A DNA stretch of 64,000 nt from NCBI GenBank assembly GCA_947476485.1, contig CANJQU010000010.1, positions 1 through 64,000 of the forward strand, in the 5' to 3' direction. The DNA comes from Chitinophagaceae bacterium. GTDB taxonomy: Bacteria > Bacteroidota > Bacteroidia > Chitinophagales > Chitinophagaceae. Both the position numbers and the translations under genes were made by a program. Positions 47,342 through 54,876 of the stretch are shown in pieces (position 1 is the first letter of the stretch; every line of letters begins with the position of its first letter). The notes beneath the pieces were generated by a model. It was not told the DNA's origin and ran no database searches. It saw only the letters and a program-made list of their open reading frames with translations.

Positions 47342-48274
47342 CTACCTGGCGGGTTTTATGGGACGCAGAATTGCCTTTACGGCACTCTCAATATCCGGGT
47401 GCTCAAATACAAAACCGGCATTGGTGATCTTATCGCTGCTTACCGTGCAGCTTTTGAGCACTTCAGTGCTCAGCGCTCCAAGCAATATTTTAAGCAAAGC
47501 CGAAGGAACATGTACCGGTATCTTAATACCACCTTTTACCTCAGCGATTGTGTGCATCATTTGCCTGTGAGACACATGCCCGGGGGCAACCGCATTATAT
47601 ATCCCGGCCAACTCTTCATGCTCTATAGCAAACAAAATAAGCAAGGCCAGATCATGTATCTCTATCCAGCTCACTACCTGGCCACCAGAGCCCAGAACTG
47701 GAGCCACCCCATACGACATCGGGTTGGCTAACTGTGGGAATGCGCCACTCTCCTTGCCCAGCACAATGCCGAACCGGAGTACCACCCTTCTTACACCTTT
47801 ATTTAATTTTTCTGACGCCAACTCCCACTGCCTGCAGGTCTCGCCAAGGAAATCAGTAGCAGGCGGCGCCATTTCTGTAAACGATTCGGAATAATGATTA
47901 TCAGCTCCGTAAAACCCTGTAGCCGAAGCCGTTATCAGCGTTTTACAGGCCGGTGCATATTCATTTATATGGGTTACAAGGAAGTCCGTTGTTTTTACTC
48001 GGCTATCTCTTATTTCATTTTTCCGCTTTTCCCGCCATCTTTTGTCTGCTATTCCCTCACCGGCAAGGTTCACTATCACATCTACGCTTTTTATAGCATT
48101 CAGATCACAAGCACCGGTTTTCGGGTTCCAGTGGGCATAAGCGATGTGCTTTTTAGCCTTTTTTTTTGCAACCCGCGTGGTGAATACAACAACTTCATAC
48201 CCTTTTCTTATCAGTAAAGCAGTAAGATGCCTACCAACAAAACCCGTTCCGCCCGTTATACCTACTCTTTTCAT
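47342..48274 (-). CDS. TIGR01777-family NAD-dependent epimerase-like protein
   Basis: The 310-residue SDR-fold protein has the nucleotide-binding motif GITGGTGFVGRHL (6-18), then VNLAGEGIADKRW and ASATGFYG, which are hallmarks of the TIGR01777/YfcH/SulA group. DUF1731-type features occur near the C-terminus (IPVHVPSALLKILLGALSTEVLKS). The physiological substrate is not known for this family. It converges on the metalloprotease gene, with 15 bases between them. Confidence 0.85.
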   Translation of the reverse strand: MKRVGITGGTGFVGRHLTALLIRKGYEVVVFTTRVAKKKAKKHIAYAHWNPKTGACDLNAIKSVDVIVNLAGEGIADKRWREKRKNEIRDSRVKTTDFLVTHINEYAPACKTLITASATGFYGADNHYSESFTEMAPPATDFLGETCRQWELASEKLNKGVRRVVLRFGIVLGKESGAFPQLANPMSYGVAPVLGSGGQVVSWIEIHDLALLILFAIEHEELAGIYNAVAPGHVSHRQMMHTIAEVKGGIKIPVHVPSALLKILLGALSTEVLKSCTVSSDKITNAGFVFEHPDIESAVKAILRPIKPAR

Positions 48275-48408
48275 TTTATCTAGCCCTAGAACGTAAATAT
48301 ATAAATATTAGGGTAATTTATCCCTGACAATGGGTGTTTAACATTAATTTTTATTTCCTGTACAATAATCGGTCCACCTATGCGTTTTTTTGAAAACCAT
48401 AATAGTCA

Positions 48409-48603
48409 ATGAACAAAACTTTACATAGCAAACTTACAGGAAAACACCTTTACGATCATACGCCGGCAATGGCGCATACGGAAGAAGATGGGCAATTTGG
48501 CCTTGCTCATGAAATGAACATACTCCGCGCGGCAGCAAAAGATCTGCTGCAACCCCGTCCTCAGGCAATTGCCAATATACTAAAGCTTGCGAAAAATATT
48601 TAA
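48409..48603 (+). CDS. Small hypothetical protein
   Basis: A 64-residue product with a helical C-terminal half (EMNILRAAAKDLLQPRPQAIANILKLAKN), no signal peptide and no cysteine. The codon pattern looks like neighbouring genes and a palindromic repeat follows its stop. No family is recognised. It could be a small regulatory or DNA-associated protein, but the function is not supported. Confidence 0.5.
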   Translation: MNKTLHSKLTGKHLYDHTPAMAHTEEDGQFGLAHEMNILRAAAKDLLQPRPQAIANILKLAKNI

Positions 48604-48619
48604 GGAACGTTGACAGTTA

Positions 48620-48647
48620 GTAGAGACGCAATGCATTGCGTCTCTAC
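48620..48647. repeat. Perfect 28-bp palindrome, family C copy 1
   Basis: GTAGAGACGCAATG is followed directly by its exact reverse complement. The identical palindrome occurs at 54678-54705. It is a hairpin-forming dispersed repeat, placed just after the small gene's stop codon. Confidence 0.95.
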
Positions 48648-48678
48648 ATGACACGTTTTTTCTCGCATAACATGCTGA

Positions 48679-49674
48679 CTAATACCGGAAAAATATTTCG
48701 GTAGCGCCAAATCCATACTTGCCGCTCCATTCATTTTTGAACCTGGTCACCTCCGGTGTGTGCTTCAGTATGGCATGTACCTCCTCCCGTAGTTTACCTT
48801 TACCCAACCCATGGATCACCACCATCCGCTCCTGCCGGTGCACTATCGCTAGTTGCAGGTACCGTTGCAGTGTATCAAGTTGTATGCTCACAATATCGGC
48901 ATTCGACAGACCTTTCTTGTCGTCTACCAGCGCTTCTATATGCAGGTCTATCTCGTACCGGGCAGCCTCAATATTTTTTGCGGTAACCGCCGTGAACTGA
49001 GGCTTCAAAACAGGTTCAAATTTCTCCTTAGGTTCCGTCTTTTTCTTCGGCGAGAAATCCTCGATAAGCAAATAACTGAATGTAGGCTCACTATTTGCCA
49101 TCATCTGCGTTATGTGCTCAAACAACTTCACCGGGCGTATGCGCAGTATACCTTCCGCCACTTCCATCTTGTCATTCAAGGTATCGGTCAGTTGCCAGTG
49201 AAACCGGGGCTGATCATTCATATCCCCATAAGGCACACTGTGCAGGTATACGTTGCCAAATCCGTGCAGCGTTCCCTCGTGTTTGAATTCACTCTTATTT
49301 CCAAAGCGCACATCATAGCTGAATTTCACCGGCTGCGGCAATTCATTGAGCACGTAAACCTTAAGCTGGTCCACCTTTTCCTCCATGTCCTCCGTTTTGT
49401 ATACAGGCATAAAGGAAAGGTAAACACCCTTTGCCAGTCGTTGCTTTCGTTCAATGATGCGCTCCACCGGCAGTTGCTCCGGCGCCGACTTTTTCTTTTT
49501 AGCTGACTTATCCGTGAACCATTTCAGATAAGGATGGTCTATGTCTTCCATGTGCACCGGAAACACTGTGCCACCTACCTCCACCTCTACCATTTTGGTA
49601 TCGATGAAAGCGGTCACATGGCCTTCTTCGCCCGTGCGGTTGAGTACTATTCTGTCCCCTATCGAAAATTTCAT
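48679..49674 (-). CDS. DUF2027 / Smr-domain protein
   Basis: About 331 residues, counted from ATG 49674 (MKFSIGDRIVLNRTGEEGHV). The longer frame start at 49698 lies in a repeat and is rejected. The N-terminus is an SH3-like motif, the centre a beta-rich DUF2027-like region (FSYDVRFGNKSEF, FHWQLTDTLN), and the C-terminus (about 245-331) an Smr nuclease-type domain with IDLHIEAL and VVIHGLGKGKLREEVH, as in MutS2 tails. It may bind or nick branched DNA or RNA; this is inference from the domain. A gene-end repeat lies just upstream, near 49675-49707. Confidence 0.8.
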   Translation of the reverse strand: MKFSIGDRIVLNRTGEEGHVTAFIDTKMVEVEVGGTVFPVHMEDIDHPYLKWFTDKSAKKKKSAPEQLPVERIIERKQRLAKGVYLSFMPVYKTEDMEEKVDQLKVYVLNELPQPVKFSYDVRFGNKSEFKHEGTLHGFGNVYLHSVPYGDMNDQPRFHWQLTDTLNDKMEVAEGILRIRPVKLFEHITQMMANSEPTFSYLLIEDFSPKKKTEPKEKFEPVLKPQFTAVTAKNIEAARYEIDLHIEALVDDKKGLSNADIVSIQLDTLQRYLQLAIVHRQERMVVIHGLGKGKLREEVHAILKHTPEVTRFKNEWSGKYGFGATEIFFRY

Positions 49675-49707
49675 AAGATCCTCTCCCGTCCTCTCCAAAG
49701 GAGAGGT
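49675..49707. repeat. Degenerate copy of gene-end repeat family B
   Basis: CTCTCC words and CTCTCCAAAGGAGAG form a short palindrome just upstream of the Smr gene start. It resembles the better preserved copies at 49758-49796 and 58.0-59.5 kb. Confidence 0.6.
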
Positions 49708-49752
49708 GATGTTATTAAACCTATTTTAACGAAAAATGTGGGTATGGGCTAC

Positions 49753-50352
49753 TCATTCCACCTCACCCTCTCCTTCGGAGAGGGCCGGGGAGAGGTATTC
49801 CACCATCTTCATCACCGCCTTACCCCTATGACTTACTTTATTCTTTACTCTTAGCGGTAGTTCGGCGAACGTCAGATCATACCCATCCGGGATAAAGATC
49901 GGGTCATACCCAAAGCCACCCTCCCCTCTCTTCTCTTCAATTATTTTCCCTTCGCAGATCCCTTCAAAATAATACACCTCTCCATCCCACACCAGGCAGA
50001 TCACGGCCTTATAAAATGCCCGTCTGTCCTCCTGGCCTTTGAGTCCCGCCAATACTTTCTGCAGATTTTTTTCATCATCCCGCTCACCGGAAAAATGCGC
50101 ACTATCTACTCCCGGAGCGCCGCCTAGTGCATGCACACATATACCGCTGTCGTCTGCGAACACATTTTTATCACAAAACTTGTAGATAGCTGAGGCTTTA
50201 GCCAGCGCATTTTCCTCAAAAGTATGGAACGGCTCAGCTATGTCTTCGGTAAAACCAATATCTTTTAACGATAATAATTCTATATCCCCCACCAGCGCTT
50301 TTATCTCACTGATCTTGTGGGCATTGTTTGATGCGATAACTAACTGCTGCAT
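49753..50352 (-). CDS. rdgB: Non-canonical purine NTP pyrophosphatase (RdgB/HAM1)
   Basis: A house-cleaning enzyme hydrolysing dITP/XTP to monophosphates. The 199-residue product has NNAHKISEIKAL near the N-terminus, DDSGICVHALGGAPGVDSAHFSG (about 67-89), the catalytic-site GGFGYDPIFIPDG and SHRGKAV. All are standard RdgB signatures. The last 14 or so residues (LSPALSEGEGEVE) and the stop codon are supplied by a dispersed repeat at 49758-49796, so the ancestral C-terminus ended earlier, near MVEY. Confidence 0.94.
   Translation of the reverse strand: MQQLVIASNNAHKISEIKALVGDIELLSLKDIGFTEDIAEPFHTFEENALAKASAIYKFCDKNVFADDSGICVHALGGAPGVDSAHFSGERDDEKNLQKVLAGLKGQEDRRAFYKAVICLVWDGEVYYFEGICEGKIIEEKRGEGGFGYDPIFIPDGYDLTFAELPLRVKNKVSHRGKAVMKMVEYLSPALSEGEGEVE
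49758..49796. repeat. Gene-end palindromic repeat, family B short form
   Basis: ACCTCACCCTCTCCTTCGG with the mirror GAGAGGGCCGGGGAGAGGT forms a long hairpin; a conserved CTCATTC flank precedes it. It overlaps the 3' end of rdgB and encodes its C-terminal tail. Other copies lie at 58021-58066, 58681-58743 and 59425-59488. Confidence 0.9.
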
Positions 50353-50380
50353 AAAGCAAATTTAAAACATTAAATCCCCT

Positions 50381-50408
50381 AAAAATAAAAACCGCCCGAT
50401 AAGGACGG
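50381..50408 (-). terminator. Terminator downstream of the 3-hydroxyacyl-CoA dehydrogenase gene
   Basis: On the minus strand CCGTCC pairs with GGGCGG (plus-strand 50403-50408 with 50392-50397) and is followed by TTTTTATTTTT-like bases. It lies 58 bases after the dehydrogenase stop. Confidence 0.8.
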
Positions 50409-50466
50409 CTTCTATAACATATTGCAAAGTATCTCAACTTTTTGATTTTGACTTTTCCTTTTTAAC

Positions 50467-51381
50467 TTAACTCCAAACCCTGCTCGCAAAACGGTCGCTC
50501 ACTACGAGCTCCTTGCTGCCTGGTGTGTATTTGTAAAATCCTTCGCCTGACTTCACGCCAAGGTAGCCTGCCTGTACCATGTTGGCAAGCAATGTAGCCG
50601 GTGCATACTTCTGGTTACCGAAGCCCATGTGCAATACATGCATGATGGAGTAGCAGGTATCCAGGCCGATAAAGTCTGCAAGCTGCAGTGGGCCCATCGG
50701 GTGAGCCATACCGAGCTTCATAATAGTATCGATCTCATTGATACCGGCAACGCCTTCCTGCAAAGCAAGTACGGCTTCGTTGATCAATGGCATCAATATA
50801 CGGTTAGAGATAAAGCCAGGGTAGTCATTAACCACGCAAGGCACTTTGCCCAACTGGGTAGTAAGGTCGATAATAGTCTGTGTTACTTCCCTGTCTGTTG
50901 CATAGCCGTTGATGATCTCTACCAGCTTCATTACAGGCACAGGATTCATAAAGTGCATACCGATCACCTTACCCGGGCGATTAGTAACAGATGCGATGCG
51001 CGTAAGAGATATAGAAGAAGTATTGGAAGCAAGAATGCAATTTGCAGGAGCATGCTGGTCCAGTTGTTTGAAGATGTTGAGCTTCAGCTCTATGTTTTCT
51101 GTAGCAGCCTCTACTATCAGATCGGCATTAGCTACCGCAGCAGCCATGTCGGTAAAGGTTTTGATACGTCCCAGCGACTGCTGCTTGGCATCTTCAGTAA
51201 GTGTGCCCTTGGTCACCTGGCGGTCCATGTTCTTACCAATAACAGAGATAGCCCTATCCAGCGCATCCTGCTTAATATCCATCATGTTTACATTAAATCC
51301 GCATTGCGCGAACACATGGCTGATACCATTTCCCATAGTACCAGACCCGATTACTGTAACCGTGTTTAATTTTGAAGACAT
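50467..51381 (-). CDS. 3-hydroxyacyl/3-hydroxybutyryl-CoA dehydrogenase
   Basis: About 304 residues, counted from ATG 51381 (MSSKLNTVTVIGSGTMG). An upstream TTG-type start would add 36 low-quality residues. The N-terminal Rossmann domain carries GSGTMGNGI (12-20 region) and the family signature GMHFMNPVPVMKLVEII. The C-terminal domain contains FISNRILMPLINEA. It interconverts acetoacetyl-CoA and (S)-3-hydroxybutyryl-CoA, in beta-oxidation or butyrate metabolism. Beside PHA genes it may feed or drain the crotonyl-CoA used by PhaJ. It has its own terminator and lies downstream of the phaB terminator. Confidence 0.9.
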   Translation of the reverse strand: MSSKLNTVTVIGSGTMGNGISHVFAQCGFNVNMMDIKQDALDRAISVIGKNMDRQVTKGTLTEDAKQQSLGRIKTFTDMAAAVANADLIVEAATENIELKLNIFKQLDQHAPANCILASNTSSISLTRIASVTNRPGKVIGMHFMNPVPVMKLVEIINGYATDREVTQTIIDLTTQLGKVPCVVNDYPGFISNRILMPLINEAVLALQEGVAGINEIDTIMKLGMAHPMGPLQLADFIGLDTCYSIMHVLHMGFGNQKYAPATLLANMVQAGYLGVKSGEGFYKYTPGSKELVVSDRFASRVWS

Positions 51382-51504
51382 AATTCGTGTGTTTGTTTTT
51401 TTCTGATCCAATAAGGTAAGCGTATCTGTATCTGATTGTGCGTACATAAATTGTGTGTATCGTTTTTTTTGAGGCCGCAAAGTAAGCATTGGTCAAACAA
51501 TTAT

Positions 51505-51541
51505 CAAAAAAAGAAAAAACACCTGTGAAAAATACAGGTGT
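51505..51541 (-). terminator. Terminator downstream of phaB
   Basis: ACACCTGT (51519-51526) pairs with ACAGGTGT (51534-51541), with a T-rich run on the minus strand side. It separates phaB from the 3-hydroxyacyl-CoA dehydrogenase gene, so the two are probably separate units. Confidence 0.82.
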
Positions 51542-51625
51542 TTTGTAAATTATCTAATATGTTGTTATATCGCCTTTATACAACGTAGACTCGCAGACTT
51601 ACGACTCACGACTTATGACTTATGA

Positions 51626-52372
51626 CTAATAAACGTGCTGCCCGCCGTTGATACTCATATTAGCGCCTGTAATAAAATTCGCATGCTCCGATGCCAGGAA
51701 TGAGACCAGGTAAGCCACTTCTTCAGTGCCACCCAGCCTACCCAACGGGATCTGAGCTATGATCTGGTTACGGATCTCTTCTTTTACAGCCATTACCATA
51801 TCAGTGCCGATATAACCCGGAGAGATCGTATTTACGGTAACGCCCTTATTAGCCACTTCCATTGCCAGGGTCTTCGTGAAACCGTGCATACCTGCCTTCG
51901 CAGCCGAGTAGTTAGCCTGCCCGAACTGTCCGCGCTGGCCATTCACCGAAGATATATTAATGATACGCCCAAAACCCTTTTCGATCATATGATTGATCAC
52001 ATGGCGGGAGCAGTTAAAAACACTGTCCAGGTTAGTCGATATTACAGCTCTCCAGTTCTCATAGGTCATTTTACGAAAGCCGCCATCCCTTGTAATACCA
52101 GCATTGTTCACGAGCACATCCACATGCCCTATCTCATTGGCTATCTTTTCTACCATCTTACCCACCGAATCGAAGTCGGCTACATCTGCATGATAGATAT
52201 TAATATCATATCCCTCATTATGCAGCTTCTCCTTCCACTTTATGGCCTTATCCTCACTGTGATAATTTGCCACAACTATATATCCGTCATCGTACAATTT
52301 CTTACACATTGCGGTACCAAGGCCACCGGTGGCACCGGTCACCAGAACTATTCTTTTTTCTGCTGCGCTCAT
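51626..52372 (-). CDS. phaB: Acetoacetyl-CoA reductase (SDR)
   Basis: About 248 residues, counted from ATG 52372 (MSAAEKRIVLVTGATGG). The frame's earlier start at 52414 adds 14 non-homologous residues. It is a short-chain dehydrogenase with cofactor motif TGATGGLG, NNAG, the catalytic Ser in NISSVNGQRGQFGQ and the Tyr/Lys in NYSAAKAG. The SVNGQRGQFGQANYSAAKAG region is the usual PhaB sequence. It reduces acetoacetyl-CoA to (R)-3-hydroxybutyryl-CoA for PHA synthesis. It is divergent from phaC at 52541, so a shared control region of about 170 bases lies between them. Confidence 0.93.
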   Translation of the reverse strand: MSAAEKRIVLVTGATGGLGTAMCKKLYDDGYIVVANYHSEDKAIKWKEKLHNEGYDINIYHADVADFDSVGKMVEKIANEIGHVDVLVNNAGITRDGGFRKMTYENWRAVISTNLDSVFNCSRHVINHMIEKGFGRIINISSVNGQRGQFGQANYSAAKAGMHGFTKTLAMEVANKGVTVNTISPGYIGTDMVMAVKEEIRNQIIAQIPLGRLGGTEEVAYLVSFLASEHANFITGANMSINGGQHVY

Positions 52373-52491
52373 AAATAATGGTTTAGTTAAATGAAAGATA
52401 GTCCAAAAAGTCAAAAATTACTATACTTACAAAATATAACCTATTATTTAATTTCAATATTATCAATAAGTTCCCTTTTGGGTTTTAACTT

Positions 52492-52520
52492 TTGACATTT
52501 AACTTATAGTGTTACCTTCG
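52492..52520 (+). promoter_or_regulatory. Putative phaC promoter (TTG-N18-TACCTTCG)
   Basis: TTG at 52492-52494 is followed after 18 bases by TACCTTCG at 52513-52520, a one-base variant of TAnnTTTG. The box ends 20 bases before the phaC ATG. The phaJ promoter candidate at 57481 has the same spacing and TA(C)nTTCG form. Confidence 0.55.
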
Positions 52521-52540
52521 CCACAAAAATTTTATAAAAA

Positions 52541-53596
52541 ATGAATTTTAATACCGCAGATATTGCACAAGAAATGGTAGCCACCAACGAAAAGATAAAA
52601 AAGGGCTACGATGTATTGAACGAAATAGGTGATGTAGAGATAGGCATGACCCCAAAGGAACTGGTATGGTCTTGCGATAAGATAAAGATGTATCACTACA
52701 AGCGTGATACCCCGCCAACATGCACAACACCGGTACTGGTGTCTTTTGCAATGCTCAACAGGCACGACGTGCTTGATCTGCAGCCCGACCGCAGCCTGAT
52801 GAAGAAACTGCTCGAAGAAGGGCTGGACATCTACATCATGGACTGGGGCTACCACGACAGGTCTGACCGTTACCTGACCATGGAAGACTATATCGACGTG
52901 TACATGAACGGCGCGGTTGACTTCCTGCGCAAAACCCACAATACACCAAAGATCCACAAGATGGGCATTTGCCAGGGCGGCACATTCTCTATGATCTATG
53001 CTTCTTTGTATCCTGAGAAATTGCAGTCGCTTACTACTTACGTAGCTCCTTACGACTTCTCTACTACCAAGTGCATGCTCTACAAATGGACCAAGTACAT
53101 TGACGTAGATGCAATGGTAGACAATATGGGTACTATTCCGGGTGAGATGATCGACAGCGCATTCGGTATGCTGAAGCCAAGTATGAACGTAAGTAAGTAC
53201 TTCGGCCTGGTTGATTCACTGGACGACAAACCCAAAATGGAAAACTTCCTCCGCATGGAAAAATGGAAGAGCGATCTTCCGGCTATACCTGGCGAAATGT
53301 ATCGCAAATACATCAAGGACCTCTTCCGCGACAACAAGCTGATAAAGGGCGAATTTGAACTCGGCGGCAGAACAGTAGACCTGAAGAACATGACCGTTCC
53401 GTTCCTGAATGTCTATGCTACTGAAGATAACATCATCCCTAACGAGAGCACCAAGAACATCATGGACCTCATAGGATCTAAAGACAAGAAAGTATATGCA
53501 TTCCCTGGCGGCCATATAGGCGTGTTCGTAGGCGGCAAATCACAGAAAGAGCTTGCTCCTGCCGTTGCTGAGTGGATCACTGAAAGGTGCAGCTAA
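52541..53596 (+). CDS. phaC: Class III polyhydroxyalkanoate synthase, PhaC subunit
   Basis: It polymerises (R)-3-hydroxyacyl-CoA into PHA granules, normally with PhaE. The 351-residue length and sequence (HYKRDTPPTCTTPVLVSFAMLNRHDVLDLQP in the N-terminal part) match class III rather than class I. The catalytic triad is visible: Cys144 in GICQGG, Asp296 in YATEDN and His325 in PGGHIG. In classical class III loci phaC and phaE are adjacent and co-directional. Here PhaE is at 54.9 kb on the other strand, with an alpha/beta hydrolase gene between. A terminator follows, and a family A repeat overlaps the stop codon. Confidence 0.94.
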   Translation: MNFNTADIAQEMVATNEKIKKGYDVLNEIGDVEIGMTPKELVWSCDKIKMYHYKRDTPPTCTTPVLVSFAMLNRHDVLDLQPDRSLMKKLLEEGLDIYIMDWGYHDRSDRYLTMEDYIDVYMNGAVDFLRKTHNTPKIHKMGICQGGTFSMIYASLYPEKLQSLTTYVAPYDFSTTKCMLYKWTKYIDVDAMVDNMGTIPGEMIDSAFGMLKPSMNVSKYFGLVDSLDDKPKMENFLRMEKWKSDLPAIPGEMYRKYIKDLFRDNKLIKGEFELGGRTVDLKNMTVPFLNVYATEDNIIPNESTKNIMDLIGSKDKKVYAFPGGHIGVFVGGKSQKELAPAVAEWITERCS

Positions 53597-53619
53597 ACCC
53601 CAAACCCCTAAAGGGGCTT
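53595..53619. repeat. Dispersed palindromic repeat, family A copy 2
   Basis: The sequence is identical over 25 bases to 24167-24191 and begins inside the phaC stop codon. It precedes the phaC terminator. Confidence 0.9.
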
Positions 53620-53647
53620 CGCTTGGGAATATATATTCAACATAGAA

Positions 53648-53683
53648 TAAAGGTGTGCTGCTTTTAGCACACCTTTATTTTTA
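53648..53683 (+). terminator. Terminator after phaC
   Basis: TAAAGGTGTGCT (53648-53659) pairs with AGCACACCTTTA (53666-53677) around GCTTTT, followed by TTTTTAATT. This is a strong rho-independent terminator. Confidence 0.92.
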
Positions 53684-53760
53684 ATTGATTTTTCAAAACT
53701 CTTTAGCAAACATCGGTACTTTTACTTCTTATTCAAAAGCTGAAATCACATCCTCAGGTG

Positions 53761-53788
53761 AAGCCCCCTTCAGGGGGGTTGGGGTTTT
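53761..53788. repeat. Dispersed palindromic repeat, family A copy 3 (inverted, diverged)
   Basis: AAGCCCCCTTCAGGGGGG followed by TTGGGGTTTT is an inverted and diverged copy of the family A element, six bases before the hydrolase ATG at 53795. Copies 2 and 3 thus face each other across the phaC-hydrolase gap. Confidence 0.8.
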
Positions 53789-53794
53789 TACACC

Positions 53795-54655
53795 ATGATC
53801 AACTACCCATACACTACCCATTTTATTGACCTGCCAGACAATTGCAGGGTTGCATACATAGACGAAGGCAAAGGAGAAAAAACTTTGCTGTTCATCCACG
53901 GCCTTGCCAATTACATTCCCGTCTGGAAGAAGAACATTGATGAACTTAAAAAATACTATCGTTGCATAGCTATTGATCTGCCGGGCAATGGCCTTTCTGA
54001 TCAGAACGAACACAAATTCAGCATGAAGTTCTTTGCTGATTGCGTTTATAATTTCATCACAGCGATGAAGCTGAAGGACCTTTGCATTGTTGGTCACTCC
54101 ATGGGCGGACAGATCACCATGACCACTATGCTCAACCACCCGGGCTGTGCCGATTCAATAGTCCTTTGTGCTCCCGCCGGTTTTGAACAGTTCTCGGCCA
54201 TGGAGAAAACGATGTACTACAGTTCCATACATCTCCTCGACTTCATCTCTTCCGACGAGCGCAGCCTGCGCACAGTAGTGGAGAACAGCTTTTATCACAA
54301 TCGTGCACAGGGTGAAGGGATCGTGAAAGAGCTCATCAGCATCATGAAGACTTACAAGGTCAACTATTACCGCAAGATGGTGGAAGCCTGTATAAAAGGC
54401 ATGATCGAAGAACCCGTATGCAATAAACTAAATCAGTTGACGATACCGGTATTAGTGCTGTTTGGCAGGCATGACGCCCTGATACCCAATAAGCTCCTGC
54501 ACCACACTACCACCGAACGATTAGCCACGGAGGCAGTGCAGAAAATGCCCCATGCTCATCTCGAAATGTTGGCCGACTGCGGTCATTTTATTCAATGGGA
54601 AAAATCCGAAGAAGTGAACAGGAACATGATCCTGTTCCTGGAAAACGAAAAATAA
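53795..54655 (+). CDS. Alpha/beta hydrolase
   Basis: The 286-residue cytoplasmic alpha/beta-fold protein shows the oxyanion region FIHGLAN (33-39), the loop IDLPGNGLSDQ, the nucleophile elbow VGHSMGGQ (Ser102), the acid in LFGRHDALIP and the histidine in ADCGHFIQWE. Position between phaC and phaE suggests a role in PHA turnover, for example an intracellular depolymerase or an oligomer or thioester hydrolase, but such hydrolases are very diverse. It is preceded by an inverted family A repeat and followed by two palindromes and a bidirectional terminator. Confidence 0.85.
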   Translation: MINYPYTTHFIDLPDNCRVAYIDEGKGEKTLLFIHGLANYIPVWKKNIDELKKYYRCIAIDLPGNGLSDQNEHKFSMKFFADCVYNFITAMKLKDLCIVGHSMGGQITMTTMLNHPGCADSIVLCAPAGFEQFSAMEKTMYYSSIHLLDFISSDERSLRTVVENSFYHNRAQGEGIVKELISIMKTYKVNYYRKMVEACIKGMIEEPVCNKLNQLTIPVLVLFGRHDALIPNKLLHHTTTERLATEAVQKMPHAHLEMLADCGHFIQWEKSEEVNRNMILFLENEK

Positions 54656-54677
54656 CCTACCGGTAGTCCTCGATCAC

Positions 54678-54705
54678 GTAGAGACGCAATGCATTGCGTC
54701 TCTAC
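54678..54705. repeat. Perfect 28-bp palindrome, family C copy 2
   Basis: The 28 bases are identical to 48620-48647, here extended by one extra C-G pair on each side. Confidence 0.95.
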
Positions 54706-54744
54706 GAAACACCACGCAACACCGCATCCCAACTTGAACACGCG

Positions 54745-54772
54745 AGTAAAGACGTAGCAATGCTACGTAACC
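54745..54772. repeat. Related palindrome of family C type
   Basis: GTAAAGACGTAGCAATGC with the pairing half TGCTACGT forms an ACGTAGCA/TGCTACGT stem. Its GTA-AGACG start resembles the neighbouring family C palindrome, so it is probably a variant subfamily. Confidence 0.6.
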
Positions 54773-54830
54773 ACGAAACACCCGAATGCGCTCTGCGTAA
54801 GTTTCAAAAAATCAGCTGTAACCACACAAA

Positions 54831-54858
54831 AAAAAGGAACGCTTTTGCGTTCCTTTTT
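54831..54858. terminator. Bidirectional terminator between the hydrolase and phaE
   Basis: AAAAAGGAACGC (54831-54842) pairs with GCGTTCCTTTTT (54847-54858) around TTTT, with A and T runs outside. Confidence 0.93.
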
Positions 54859-54876
54859 TCTAAATAAAACTATTGG

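Noticed and set aside
51381-51489. Longer N-terminus for the 3-hydroxyacyl-CoA dehydrogenase
   Set aside because: The extra 36 codons look like leader sequence, and the normal dehydrogenase N-terminus starts at ATG 51381.
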